A DNA stretch of 17,462 nucleotides from Spirochaetaceae bacterium (GTDB taxonomy: Bacteria; Spirochaetota; Spirochaetia; Treponematales; Breznakiellaceae), in NCBI GenBank assembly GCA_031290855.1, contig JAISLM010000018.1, positions 1 through 17,462 on the forward strand, written 5' to 3'. Position numbers and translations under genes: made by a program. The notes under the pieces were generated by a model. It was not told the DNA's origin. It saw nothing but the letters and a program-made list of their open reading frames with translations, and ran no database searches. Positions 1 to 7,861 of this stretch are shown in pieces. Position 1 is the first letter of the stretch; each line of letters starts with the position of its first letter.

Positions 1-377
1 AATTACAGCGGATAATAGAAATGGTCAGGAAGATGCCGGAGGGGATGCCCCTGTCGGCATACATACACATGCTATTACAGGCGAACAGCAAGGGGCTAAG
101 GGAGATGAGGGCAATGTCAGACACATCACTTGAAGCGGTACTGGAAGAATTAGGGTTTACGGCGGAATGGGAAGCCCGGGGCCTGGAAAGAGGCTGGGAA
201 GAGTTTCTGCAAAAGAGCTTGGAAAGAGGTCTGCAAAAAGGCTTGGAAAGGGGTCTGCAAAAGGGCCGGGAAGAGGCGGTAAGAAGGCTGCAAAAATACG
301 GCATGGATCCCAAACAGATATCCGAGGCCCTTGAACTGCCGCTGGGTACGGTTTTTCGGTATCTAAAAGCGGAATGA
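1..377 (+). CDS. C-terminal part of Rpn-like PD-(D/E)XK nuclease/transposase family protein (partial)
   Basis: The reading frame is open from the first bases of the window, so the ATG at 21 is probably internal and the gene begins upstream. The visible ~125 residues have the tail typical of Rpn/PDDEXK-family putative transposases: a charged helix made of repeated LERGLQKG-type octads (about 219-266, a 24-bp DNA tandem), then a small helical domain (YGMDPKQISEALELPLGTV) resembling a helix-turn-helix. The nuclease core itself would lie outside the window, so catalytic residues cannot be checked. The stop codon overlaps the first bases of the 61-bp inverted-repeat element that follows. The family call is from tail architecture only. 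Another coiled-coil plus HTH protein is possible. Confidence 0.6.
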   Translation, partial: LQRIIEMVRKMPEGMPLSAYIHMLLQANSKGLREMRAMSDTSLEAVLEELGFTAEWEARGLERGWEEFLQKSLERGLQKGLERGLQKGREEAVRRLQKYGMDPKQISEALELPLGTVFRYLKAE

Positions 378-489
378 GCCTCCGCGCGGCAAGCCGTGCG
401 GTATCTTAAGCGTTGGGTTGGTTGGAGCGGAGGCTCGTTCTGTAAGGAAGTTTATAATATCGTCTGGTTTAATACCAAATCTTTGTAGG
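372..489 (+). repeat. Type A repeat, copy 1 (61-bp inverted repeat plus 53-bp tail)
   Basis: The core 376-436 has perfect 10-bp terminal inverted repeats, GAGCCTCCGC and GCGGAGGCTC. An inner hairpin follows the left end. The whole 372-489 stretch recurs at 17345-17462 with only two substitutions, and part recurs at 17146-17210. The tail contains GTCTGGTTTAATACC (about 464-478), which is the exact reverse complement of a 15-base stretch in the type B repeat just downstream (about 538-552), so 376-562 can fold into nested hairpins. Confidence 0.85.
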
Positions 490-502
490 CTTTGCCTTAC
501 GT

Positions 503-562
503 GAGCCGCGGCAAGCGCGAACCTAAGGTTCGGCGGGGTATTAAACCAGACTTTGCGAATAA
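503..562 (+). repeat. Type B repeat, copy 1
   Basis: This is one of four copies of a ~65-bp element (others near 9138, 9611 and 14421). Its centre is the hairpin CGAACC-NAA-GGTTCG and its 3' part is GGTATTAAACCAGACT followed by TTGCGAATAA. This copy has a shortened left end (GAGCCGCGGCAAGC in place of GAGCCTCCGCACGGCAAGC) and one loop change. Confidence 0.85.
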
Positions 563-565
563 ATC

Positions 566-623
566 CAAGGTTGCCGGACAAGCAAAGCTTGTTTCCCAAA
601 AACTGAAGTTTTGGGAAAGCCTC
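566..623 (+). repeat. 3' arm of type C repeat with one 18-bp hairpin unit
   Basis: The sequence contains ACAAGCAAAGCTTGT, a short perfect hairpin, then the terminal ACTGAAGTTTTGGGAAAGCC arm. The same arm ends the type C elements at 7862-8029 and 13382-13553. Here it lacks its own left half and is joined directly to a type B repeat, which makes 376-623 a composite element. Confidence 0.75.
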
Positions 624-673
624 TGCATACACTTGTTTTTACACACACCAACAGTCCTGTTCAAAAACCACAA

Positions 674-1423
674 TCATTTGGGGTAGTAAATATCGCCATC
701 ATTTCTGCCTCCGCCAACGCTGGAAGAGATGCCCCCATCGACGCCGATTCTGTAGCCCAAAAGGAATTCAAATTCAAAACCCATGTTAAAGTTGGAGGCT
801 TTGGGATGGCCGGCCTCCTTGATGTTGTGTACGAAAGCGTTATCCAACGCGTTGTTAAGCCTGTAGTTTATTAAAAGTCCGGAACGAAAAAACATTTTTT
901 CGTCTATATCGATGTCCACGCCGCCCCCGGCCTTGAATGCGAGCATCGACCAGTCGGACGCTATGCCGTAGCTGTCGCCTTTCTGGGCGTTCCGGGGTTC
1001 ATAGCTTTTGGAGAAAGTCTGCGACAGGCCCAAAATGCCCTGCATTCCGGCGGTGGCAAAAATGGTCAGACTGTCCAGCCTGAACGGGTATTTGAAGTAG
1101 ACCCCCAGCCCCGCGTTTGCCCCTATCAGTTGGTAATCGTCGCCGACGGAAGTGTACTGCCTGAGCATGTTACTGTGGGTAAAGCCGGTGCAGACGCCGT
1201 TGAAGCTTAAATCCGCCACGAGGTAGCTTTTTTCAAAAAATACCAGCGCCCCGAAATTGAACTGGCTGTAGCCCTGGCGGGCCGCCGCCCCGCCGATCGT
1301 TTCGGCGGAAAGCGAGTCGAAGTTCGCGCCAAGGCTGAGCCCGTACCCTGTGATGAAATCGAATGAGAACGCGGGCGCCGCCAAAAAAATAGCGCCGGCA
1401 GCCAAATATACTTTTTTATTCAT
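674..1423 (-). CDS. Putative outer-membrane beta-barrel protein (hypothetical)
   Basis: The product is about 249 residues. It starts with a Sec signal peptide (MNKKVYLAAGAIFLAAPAFS, probable cleavage after AFS), followed by alternating hydrophobic/polar segments rich in Gly, Phe and Tyr, as in small outer-membrane barrels. A late strand-like segment (FNMGFEFEFLLGYRIGV) precedes a Gly/Ser-rich tail. I chose the ATG at 1423 because AGGAG lies 5 bases upstream; an in-frame ATG at 1438 would put that ribosome-binding site inside the gene. It is the last gene of the minus-strand cluster, 58 bases after the lipoprotein gene, so both could be surface components. I do not recognise a specific family. 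The barrel call rests on composition and signal peptide only. Confidence 0.65.
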   Translation of the reverse strand: MNKKVYLAAGAIFLAAPAFSFDFITGYGLSLGANFDSLSAETIGGAAARQGYSQFNFGALVFFEKSYLVADLSFNGVCTGFTHSNMLRQYTSVGDDYQLIGANAGLGVYFKYPFRLDSLTIFATAGMQGILGLSQTFSKSYEPRNAQKGDSYGIASDWSMLAFKAGGGVDIDIDEKMFFRSGLLINYRLNNALDNAFVHNIKEAGHPKASNFNMGFEFEFLLGYRIGVDGGISSSVGGGRNDGDIYYPK

Positions 1424-1481
1424 AAAAGCTCCTACCAAAGCTGTTCTATACGCCGCACGGTTAAGTTCATTAAGGCGCAGC

Positions 1482-2888
1482 CTACGGCGTTGTTATCTTA
1501 AAATCAAACGCAAATTCCCGTATGGGATCCCCACTTCCAGGGGGAGTGGGGACATAAGGGTTTCGCAGTTCCGCATGAATGGTTACCGCCATTGCGCTGT
1601 CGTATATAGCTGGATCAAAGGGCTGCGCACCTTCTTTAACATACAGCGTGATTGCCTGCGTATCGTCATTCCACGTCAGATTGAAGTTGTTTTTGCCGTA
1701 AGGGTGAGCCCCCCCCTGATCATCCAAAAGATCGAACCAGATTCGGTGTATCATGTTTGTAGTGTTTCCTCTCGGATCCATCGTATCGTTTGGCTTCACT
1801 TTTGCCGGGGTATAAACCGGCCTGATATATAATGGCTTTAACGGAGGGCTACCATCGGTTCCTACCGAAATATTGCCGAATCCTACTGTACCGCCGCTTA
1901 TCTCGTACCGCATAATATCGCTTTGATTAGAATCTACGATTCCCGAACCTATTCCGTATGTGCCGGCGGCTGCAACAGGCGGCTCTTCAAAGCGTATGTC
2001 TGTCAATGGCACTTCGTTATCCAGGTTAAAACCCACCGCGCTGTAATCGATATTGTAAATTTTTTTTGTGCCGTCTTTATATGCGACCTCTACCGTGGCT
2101 GTGGGGGGGGTGGCATTTTTTGAAAACAGCAGCATATAGCCGCCGCGGGGATAGCCTATAATGTCGCCCGTTTTCTTGCTGCTATAGTTGTTGGGTTTTT
2201 GACCAGATTTGGAGTACGTTACCGTCTGGTAAATCCTGCCGTTGCCGTCGAAATCAATCTTACCGTCCCTGATTCCGTTCTTTAGATATACGGACGTCGA
2301 GTAAAGACGCAGACTATCGTTCGTTTCGGTAATCGTTACCTCCGCGTCATCTTCGACAAGGCCCTTGATCACGACGGCGGAGTAAAAGTTCGCCTGTGCC
2401 CACTCCGCCGAAAAATCAGGCGATCCTATAGCCATCGTATGGGTGCCGGCTACGGTACCGGAGAGGGAGCCTATTTTAATATCGCCGTAGCCGCCATATG
2501 TGCCGCTTTCTGAAAAATAACCGTAAGTGCCGGCGGGACCGGCGCCGCCGACAACCTGTTCGCTCCATAACAGACCCTCAGGTATGCCGTTATCGATGTT
2601 CCCTCCCAGTATTATATGCGTTATGCCGTCCGAGGTTGTGTAGGCCCTTTTTATGTTCAGTTCTTCCGGGTTTATCCGCATACTCGATGTTCCTCCGCTG
2701 GGATGGCTGTTGGGCGGGCTGTACCTGGGCAGCGAAAAATTATCAACATCGGTTATTAGAACAGGCACTGTTCCCAGAATACAGCCTGCAAATCCAAATG
2801 CCGCGGCGGCGATAATCAACACAAATTTCGCTGTTCGTAGCATTATTTTAATAAGCTTCCTCCCCAATAAAACATTACAATACGGCAT
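1482..2888 (-). CDS. Putative surface lipoprotein (hypothetical), two G/C homopolymer tracts
   Basis: The product is up to 468 residues, with a lipoprotein signal: a hydrophobic run (FVLIIAAAAFGFAGC) ending in a lipobox Cys, which is residue 36 from this start. The rest is Gly/Thr/Ser-rich and strand-like without a family I recognise. The start at 2888 has GGGGGAG six bases upstream, exactly filling the 17-base gap after the flippase gene. The alternative ATG at 2843 would give a more typical 20-residue signal peptide, but its GGAGG is 15 bases away. Two 8-base homopolymers lie in the coding region: G8 on the coding strand at 1709-1716 (DQGGAHP) and C8 at 2103-2110 (NATPPTA). Both are in frame here. 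Gain or loss of one base would truncate the protein. Confidence 0.7.
   Translation of the reverse strand: MPYCNVLLGRKLIKIMLRTAKFVLIIAAAAFGFAGCILGTVPVLITDVDNFSLPRYSPPNSHPSGGTSSMRINPEELNIKRAYTTSDGITHIILGGNIDNGIPEGLLWSEQVVGGAGPAGTYGYFSESGTYGGYGDIKIGSLSGTVAGTHTMAIGSPDFSAEWAQANFYSAVVIKGLVEDDAEVTITETNDSLRLYSTSVYLKNGIRDGKIDFDGNGRIYQTVTYSKSGQKPNNYSSKKTGDIIGYPRGGYMLLFSKNATPPTATVEVAYKDGTKKIYNIDYSAVGFNLDNEVPLTDIRFEEPPVAAAGTYGIGSGIVDSNQSDIMRYEISGGTVGFGNISVGTDGSPPLKPLYIRPVYTPAKVKPNDTMDPRGNTTNMIHRIWFDLLDDQGGAHPYGKNNFNLTWNDDTQAITLYVKEGAQPFDPAIYDSAMAVTIHAELRNPYVPTPPGSGDPIREFAFDFKITTP
1709..1716 (-). repeat. G8 homopolymer in lipoprotein gene
   Basis: Eight consecutive C on the plus strand read as G8 in the gene (Gly-Gly codons). 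It is a candidate slipped-strand site; see findings. Confidence 0.5.
2103..2110 (-). repeat. C8 homopolymer in lipoprotein gene
   Basis: Eight consecutive G on the plus strand read as C8 in the gene (Pro-Pro codons). It is the second candidate slipped-strand site in the same ORF. Confidence 0.5.
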
Positions 2889-2905
2889 TTCCCTCTCCCC
2901 CGTTA

Positions 2906-4189
2906 CTATCTCTTATTATCGGTAACGCCGGAAACATCCTTTATGTTACGCATTACTATGGAGAGCATGATGATTCCCTGTACCGTGTACGCGATTATCA
3001 GACTGTATATCGCGCCGTTCATGTAAAAGCGGCGGACAAGCGCCGGGCAGGCGATTATCGCCGTTAGCGCCCCGGCCATGCCTGCCGCCAAAAATCCCGC
3101 CTGCTTCCGCATTGCGGTAAGTACGCTGCCAAGTACGCAGCAGCCCAGCAAAAAACCGGACGCAAGCAGGGTTGGCGCCAGCAGAAAGCGGTAAGGCAGT
3201 ATCGCTTCCCCTAAGACAAGGCTTAACGCGAAACGCCCCCATACAAACGACGACCCGCATATTAGCGCCGTCACGGCGGCAACGCAAAGACCGGCCCGGA
3301 AAGTCATCCGCCGCAGGAGCCGGTATTTTTTTTCCGCGTACAGTCCGCTCAGGCCGGGTATCAGGACGTTCAGCGCCGGCCCCGTCAGCAGCGGCAGAAC
3401 AAGCATGATTAGGGTTATCGAAGAAAAATATCCCAGATCCTCAACGGAATACGTCTTTTCGATAACGTAACGTGTATAAAAAGTCATGCAAAAGTACGAT
3501 AAGCTTTGAAGCGCCAGCACAAATGACGGAAGCAGAACCTTGCTTATGTCGCGCCTTGCGGCCTTCGCCGTAAAACCGGCCCTGCGCGTAACACGCGGAA
3601 CGTCAAACAGCGCAAAGACCGGCAAAAAGGCCGCCGGCATCGCCAGAATCGCCTGCGGCAGTTCAAAAAAATATAGCGCGGTACAAAATGTCAAGAAAAC
3701 CAGGCCTCCTTTAACGCAGTACGATACGCATATCGTTTTGTAGTCTTCAAATCTTTGGAGAACGCAAAGGTAGACGCCGGCCAGCCCTTCCAGCAGCCTG
3801 TACGCCATCAAAGCGGCGCAGCATACCAGCGTACTGCCTGAAAAACCCGTAAACCGGAGCGCCCCGGCAAAACATACAAGCGCTGCGGCGCTTGTACAGA
3901 CACGCGCCGCAATGTAGGTACCGTCCGTGTGCCTGCCGGTAACATCGCTTATCTGGTAAGCGCCCATGCCAAAGGCGGCAACCGTCGCAAATATGTTCGT
4001 AAACGTGTACGCAAGCGAATAAACGCCTGTCGCCTCGGCCCCTTTAGTCCTCAAAATAACAAGCGTCGGTATATATTGAAAAAAGCTGTATGTAAAAACG
4101 CCCAGACTGTTATAAAAAACGTTGCGGTTAAAATCCGTGTTCAGTTTTATTGGTAAGTTCAAAATAATGATTCTGCTAGCGGCGGGCAA
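2906..4189 (-). CDS. Polysaccharide/lipid flippase-like membrane protein (MOP superfamily, Wzx-like)
   Basis: The product is about 427 residues with roughly 12 hydrophobic segments spread over its length. The N-terminal pattern (NRNVFYNSLGVFTYSFFQYIPTLVILR, then GVYSLAYTFTNIF) is the kind seen in Wzx-type O-antigen/polysaccharide exporters of the MATE/MOP superfamily, which move lipid-linked sugars across the inner membrane. The start is uncertain. The TTG at 4189 gives the longest frame but has no clear ribosome-binding site, and the homologous part begins some 16 residues later. It lies 22 bases after serS and 17 before the lipoprotein gene, so cotranscription is likely. No glycosyltransferases are nearby, so the substrate is unknown. 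Confidence 0.7.
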   Translation of the reverse strand: MPAASRIIILNLPIKLNTDFNRNVFYNSLGVFTYSFFQYIPTLVILRTKGAEATGVYSLAYTFTNIFATVAAFGMGAYQISDVTGRHTDGTYIAARVCTSAAALVCFAGALRFTGFSGSTLVCCAALMAYRLLEGLAGVYLCVLQRFEDYKTICVSYCVKGGLVFLTFCTALYFFELPQAILAMPAAFLPVFALFDVPRVTRRAGFTAKAARRDISKVLLPSFVLALQSLSYFCMTFYTRYVIEKTYSVEDLGYFSSITLIMLVLPLLTGPALNVLIPGLSGLYAEKKYRLLRRMTFRAGLCVAAVTALICGSSFVWGRFALSLVLGEAILPYRFLLAPTLLASGFLLGCCVLGSVLTAMRKQAGFLAAGMAGALTAIIACPALVRRFYMNGAIYSLIIAYTVQGIIMLSIVMRNIKDVSGVTDNKR

Positions 4190-4211
4190 AGCCCACGACC
4201 GTGCCGCGCCC

Positions 4212-5489
4212 TTAAAGCTTGCGCTTTATCATGTCAAATCCGCAGTAAGGCGCGAGCGCCCTCGGGATTTTGACCGTGCCGTCCGCCTGCTGGAAATTTT
4301 CGAGGACGGCTATCATCGCCCGCGACACGGCGACCGCGGTGCCGTTCAGCATGTGGACGTATCTGTTTTTCCCGTCCACGCCCCTGTAGCGGATGTTGAG
4401 GCGGCGCGCCTGGTAATCCGTGCAGTTTGACGTGGATGTAACCTCGCCGTACTCGCCGCCGTTCCTGCCGGGCAGCCACGCCTCCAGATCCCACTTGCGG
4501 TAGGCCGGCGCGCCAAGTCCGCCGACGCAGGTATCCACGACGCGGAACGGTATCCCAAGCCCGCCGAAAATCTCCTCCTCGATCAGCCTCAGCTCCTCGT
4601 GCAGCCCGTCCGACTGTTCCGGCAGGCAGTACACGAACATCTCCAGCTTTGTAAACTGGTGGACGCGGTACAGCCCCTTGGAAAACTGCCCCGCCGCGCC
4701 CGCCTCCCTGCGGAAACAGTGCGAGAGCCCGGCCATCCGTATAGGCAATTTGTCGGCGGGGATTATAGCGCCGGAATAGTAGCCGCCCAGCGTTATCTCC
4801 GCCGTCCCGACAAGGCAGCCTTCATCGTCCTTCAGGCTGTAAATGTTGCTTTCCGCCCCCCTCGGGTTGAAGCCTATCCCCAAAAGTATTTCTTCTTTCG
4901 CGATGTCCGGCGTGATGAACGGCGTAAAACCCTTCTTTTGCAGTATGTCAAGCGCGTAACGGACAAGCGCCAGTTCCAGAAAGACGCCCTCGTTTTTTAG
5001 GTAGTAGAATTTCGCGCCCGACACCTTTGTCCCTGCGTCAAAGTCGACAATGTCCAGTTCCTGACCGAGCGCTATGTGGTCACGCGGCTCGAAATCGAAG
5101 TTTCGCGGCTCGCCGACACGCTTCACCTCCACGCAGTCCTCGTCGTCCTTGCCGGCGGGCGCGTCCGGGTGGGCCATGTTCGGGATCTTCCGCGCCTCCG
5201 CCTCCATCCCGGCCTCGATCCGCTTCAGGGCCGCCTCCGTCTCCGCAATCCCGTCCTTTATCTTCCGGCCTTCCCCTACGATCCGCCCGCGTTCCCCGTC
5301 ATCCATCCGGGCCTTCATCGCGGCGGAATTGGCGTTCCTGTCGCGCTGCAAGTTTTGCAGCTTCGTGGTAAGCTCCGTCCGCTGCCGGAACAGCCGCGCC
5401 ACCGCGTCCGCGTCCGCGTCCGCGTAGCGGTTCTTTATGTTGGCCTTTACCGCGTCCAAATTATCGACAATGAATCTGTAATCAAGCAT
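4212..5489 (-). CDS. serS: Seryl-tRNA synthetase
   Basis: This class II synthetase charges tRNA-Ser with serine, and tRNA-Sec if present. The 425-residue length is normal. Visible parts are an N-terminal long helical tRNA-binding arm (about residues 27-100, rich in K/E/R), motif 2 (FRREAGAAG followed by GLYRVHQFTKLEMF), the TSTSNCTDYQARR segment, and a motif 3 region (NGTAVAVSRAMIAVLEN). The start ATG at 5489 has a weak GGA nearby. A small GCGTCC tandem at 5404-5421 encodes the Asp-Ala repeat YADADADAV just before the coiled arm. It is the first gene of a minus-strand cluster with the flippase and two envelope proteins. Confidence 0.97.
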   Translation of the reverse strand: MLDYRFIVDNLDAVKANIKNRYADADADAVARLFRQRTELTTKLQNLQRDRNANSAAMKARMDDGERGRIVGEGRKIKDGIAETEAALKRIEAGMEAEARKIPNMAHPDAPAGKDDEDCVEVKRVGEPRNFDFEPRDHIALGQELDIVDFDAGTKVSGAKFYYLKNEGVFLELALVRYALDILQKKGFTPFITPDIAKEEILLGIGFNPRGAESNIYSLKDDEGCLVGTAEITLGGYYSGAIIPADKLPIRMAGLSHCFRREAGAAGQFSKGLYRVHQFTKLEMFVYCLPEQSDGLHEELRLIEEEIFGGLGIPFRVVDTCVGGLGAPAYRKWDLEAWLPGRNGGEYGEVTSTSNCTDYQARRLNIRYRGVDGKNRYVHMLNGTAVAVSRAMIAVLENFQQADGTVKIPRALAPYCGFDMIKRKL

Positions 5490-5680
5490 TTTTCCATCTT
5501 AACCGCTGTCCCCGCGCTTTTCAAGAAGCCGGCGGGTTTCACAGATGCGGGTGAAGCCGTGACTTCCCGGAAAGTTTTGCCGGATACAGTCAGCCGGTTA
5601 ACGCCCGCTGCCAGGAGTTTGTGCTGCCGTTGCGGGCGGGAAAATACGAATCTGCTTGGCTTTTGCCATTAATATTGGTA
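5490..5680. other. Intergenic region between divergent serS and HD-domain gene
   Basis: No coding region is convincing here. The serS promoter should lie in it. I see only a weak candidate on the minus strand (TTGAAA, 16-base spacer, TTAAGA, about 5500-5530), too close to the start codon to be sure. Confidence 0.4.
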
Positions 5681-5709
5681 TTGATTTTTTAATGATAACC
5701 GCATATAAT
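5681..5709 (+). promoter_or_regulatory. Sigma-70-type promoter for the HD-domain gene
   Basis: TTGATT (5681-5686) and a perfect TATAAT (5704-5709) are separated by 17 bases in a locally AT-rich stretch. Transcription would start near 5716 and give a leader of about 165 bases that contains the hairpin repeat at 5731-5854. Confidence 0.7.
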
Positions 5710-5730
5710 TTAATATTAGAATGGTGGGCC

Positions 5731-5854
5731 GCTTTCAAAACTCGGTTGGTTTTGGCGCGGCTTCATGGTTTTTGAGGTTTTCAGCCCTCCGCGAAAGCCT
5801 TACAAACACGATTTTAAAAGGCGCTTCTTTCAAAATTTCAGTTTTGAAAGAAGC
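5731..5854 (+). repeat. Diverged type C palindromic repeat in the leader of the HD-domain gene
   Basis: The left arm (GCTTTCAAAACTCGGTTGGTTTT) is analogous to the CCCAAAACCCGGTTGGTTTTGG hairpin of the other type C elements but diverged. The right end is a perfect 13-bp hairpin: GCTTCTTTCAAAA at 5823-5835, a six-base loop, TTTTGAAAGAAGC at 5842-5854. It sits 27 bases before the gene's start codon and lacks the 18-bp units. It could affect RNA stability or translation. Confidence 0.65.
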
Positions 5855-5881
5855 TATGTTAAAAATAATTTAGAGGTTGTC

Positions 5882-6496
5882 ATGACTAATGAAAAAATGT
5901 GGCGTTTGAAAGAGATATTTCTGGCTCCTTATATGCAGTTGGCAACAACGCTCATAGGAAAATCCCGCGAAGGCGGCGGTAATATGTTTCGCCACCAGCT
6001 TGATACGATGGCGATACTTATTGACTACGGGTACATAGAACCGGTACTGCTCAAAGCTTCCATAGTTCACGACCTGATTGAAGATGTGCCTGAGTTTAAC
6101 CGTAACCAGCTTCTTTCTGTTGATTATGACAGCCCGGCGGTTTATGAGCTGGTAATGGAAGTAAGCCGTAATCAAGACGAGACGAAGGCGGACTTTTTGA
6201 CGCGCATACTTGAAAGCGGGTCGCGCAACGCACGGCTGCTTAAATCGGCGGACAGAATTTCCAACATGATTTCGCTGGGTTTCGTAAACAAACCGGAATT
6301 CGTTGCCCGTTATACGGAAGAAACAGCCCGGTATATATTTCCAATATCCGAATCTGTAGACGGGAATATGCTTATCGAACTTAAATGCCTGGTAGAATCC
6401 CGCAGAAAAAAGGCATTTTTGGCAAGCAAAATTTCTGAACAAGAATCGTGTACGGCGAAAACGCGAGAGTCGCCAAGTCTGTGTCCCATCGTGTGA
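5882..6496 (+). CDS. HD-domain protein, stand-alone (p)ppGpp hydrolase-like (SpoT/MESH1-type)
   Basis: The product is 204 residues. It matches the N-terminal hydrolase half of RelA/SpoT homologues: a histidine in FRHQLDT (H38), the HD signature with following acids (VHDLIED, H63/D64, E67/D68), and KSADRISNM (D124), equivalent to the KLADRLHN block. The H...HD...D metal ligands are therefore all present. No synthetase or regulatory domain follows, as in small alarmone hydrolases that cleave the 3'-pyrophosphate of (p)ppGpp. The chosen ATG has AGAGG about six bases upstream; the longer frame from 5765 would translate the palindromic repeat. The basic/Ser-rich C-terminus has no recognised motif. 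It could act on another nucleotide. Confidence 0.8.
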   Translation: MTNEKMWRLKEIFLAPYMQLATTLIGKSREGGGNMFRHQLDTMAILIDYGYIEPVLLKASIVHDLIEDVPEFNRNQLLSVDYDSPAVYELVMEVSRNQDETKADFLTRILESGSRNARLLKSADRISNMISLGFVNKPEFVARYTEETARYIFPISESVDGNMLIELKCLVESRRKKAFLASKISEQESCTAKTRESPSLCPIV

Positions 6497-6510
6497 GCGT
6501 TATTCACAGT

Positions 6511-6539
6511 TTGTATTTAAAATTTATTGCAAATATGCT
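6511..6539 (+). promoter_or_regulatory. Candidate promoter upstream of aroC
   Basis: TTGTAT and TATGCT are separated by 17 bases, in an AT-rich stretch just after the HD-domain gene. The -10 is imperfect. The remaining leader to aroC (about 160 bases) holds no gene I can support. Confidence 0.4.
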
Positions 6540-6699
6540 ATGTATGTAACTAGACAGATCGAAATAAATTCCAACGGATTTACCTTTAACCAAAGTTACC
6601 GGAAATACTGCGGTAAAAAAATATGTACCCCGGATACTGTAACGGGCCTGCGGCAGGCTTCTTGCGCCCGTACCCGAAAACCAATATTCTTGAATTTCC

Positions 6700-7815
6700 A
6701 TGGGCGGTAACTGTTTTGGGCGGGCTTTCAGGGTTATTACGTTTGGCGAATCGCACGGGGCGGCGGTGGGCTGTGTCGTTGACGGCTGCCCCGCTGGCCT
6801 GAGCCTGGATGTTGATACGGTAAGGCGCGACCTGGACCGGAGGAGACCCGGCGGGGGCGGCGTTTCTACGACCCGGAGAGAAGCGGACGAACCTGAAATA
6901 CTTTCCGGCATCTTCGACGGGCGTACCCTCGGCACACCGATAGCGATAGTTATACGCAACACGGCGCAGTTGCCGCGGGATTATGATAAACTGAAGGATG
7001 TTTACCGTCCGGGTCATGCCGACATGGTTTGGGAGGTAAAGTACGGCTTACGTGACCACCGCGGGGGAGGACGCAGTTCTGCGCGTGAGACGGCCGCGCG
7101 TGTCGCTGCGGGAGCTGTGGCCCGCGCGTTTCTGACGGAAAACGGCGTCAGCGTCCGGGCCTGGACGCAGGCCGTTGCCGGAATAGAGGCGCCGGAACCG
7201 GACTCAGACGATTTTGACCTTTACGAAGCGGAAAGGAACGCTTTCCGTGTACCGTGCCGCCGCACTGCGGACATGATCACTGAAAGAATCGAAGAGTTGC
7301 GCGGTGCGGGCGAAAGTGCGGGCGGCATCGTGGAATGCCGTGTTCAGGGTCTTCCCGCGGGCCTAGGCGAGCCTGTTTTTGACAAGCTGGACGCGCTGCT
7401 GGCCCAGGCGGTGATGTCGCTGGGTGCGGTCAAGGGCGTGGAATTTGGCGCGGGCTTCAAGGCCTCGCGTCTTTCAGGTTCGAAAAACAACGACAGGCCG
7501 CTTCCTGGCGGGGGGCCGCCTGGTTCCACCGGTTTTATCGCCTATTCAGGCAACAATGCCGGCGGGATTCTTGGCGGCATCTCAAACGGCGCGGAACTCG
7601 TGTTCCGCGCCGCATTCAAACCGGTTCCGTCAATCGCAAAGAAGCAGCTTACGATTGACAGGCTGGGCCGGGAAATTGAGCTTGAAGTACACGGGCGGCA
7701 CGATGTTTGCGTATGTCCCCGCGCAGTGCCTGTCGTGGAGGCCATGACCGCCCTGGTTCTGGCCGACCTGACGCTACGCCGCCGCACCGACCAGTTGGCG
7801 GCGGGTATTCCGTAA
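6700..7815 (+). CDS. aroC: Chorismate synthase
   Basis: This enzyme catalyses the last shikimate-pathway step, turning 5-enolpyruvylshikimate-3-phosphate into chorismate with reduced FMN. The 371-residue length is normal. Signature regions are present: N-terminal GNCFGRAFRVITFGESHG, RPGHAD followed by GLRDHRGGGRSSARETAARV (FMN-binding region), NNAGGILGGISNG, and the C-terminal GRHDVCVCPRAVPVVEAM block. The start fits the family N-terminus, but no clear Shine-Dalgarno precedes it. A terminator-bearing repeat follows 47 bases after the stop. trpC, which uses a later chorismate-derived intermediate, lies just downstream on the other strand, so the two are not cotranscribed. Confidence 0.97.
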   Translation: MGGNCFGRAFRVITFGESHGAAVGCVVDGCPAGLSLDVDTVRRDLDRRRPGGGGVSTTRREADEPEILSGIFDGRTLGTPIAIVIRNTAQLPRDYDKLKDVYRPGHADMVWEVKYGLRDHRGGGRSSARETAARVAAGAVARAFLTENGVSVRAWTQAVAGIEAPEPDSDDFDLYEAERNAFRVPCRRTADMITERIEELRGAGESAGGIVECRVQGLPAGLGEPVFDKLDALLAQAVMSLGAVKGVEFGAGFKASRLSGSKNNDRPLPGGGPPGSTGFIAYSGNNAGGILGGISNGAELVFRAAFKPVPSIAKKQLTIDRLGREIELEVHGRHDVCVCPRAVPVVEAMTALVLADLTLRRRTDQLAAGIP

Positions 7816-7861
7816 CAGCCTTCGGCTATTGAAAAGCTGCTTTTACAAATTTATGTTTCAG

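Noticed and set aside
5404..5421. GCGTCC hexamer tandem in serS as a switching locus
   Set aside because: A six-base unit keeps the frame and only changes Asp-Ala number, so it would not switch the gene off.
6504..6701. Minus-strand 65-codon frame (MEIQEYWFSGTG...) sharing the CCATGG start with aroC
   Set aside because: No ribosome-binding site, no family resemblance, and it lies in the aroC leader on the opposite strand.
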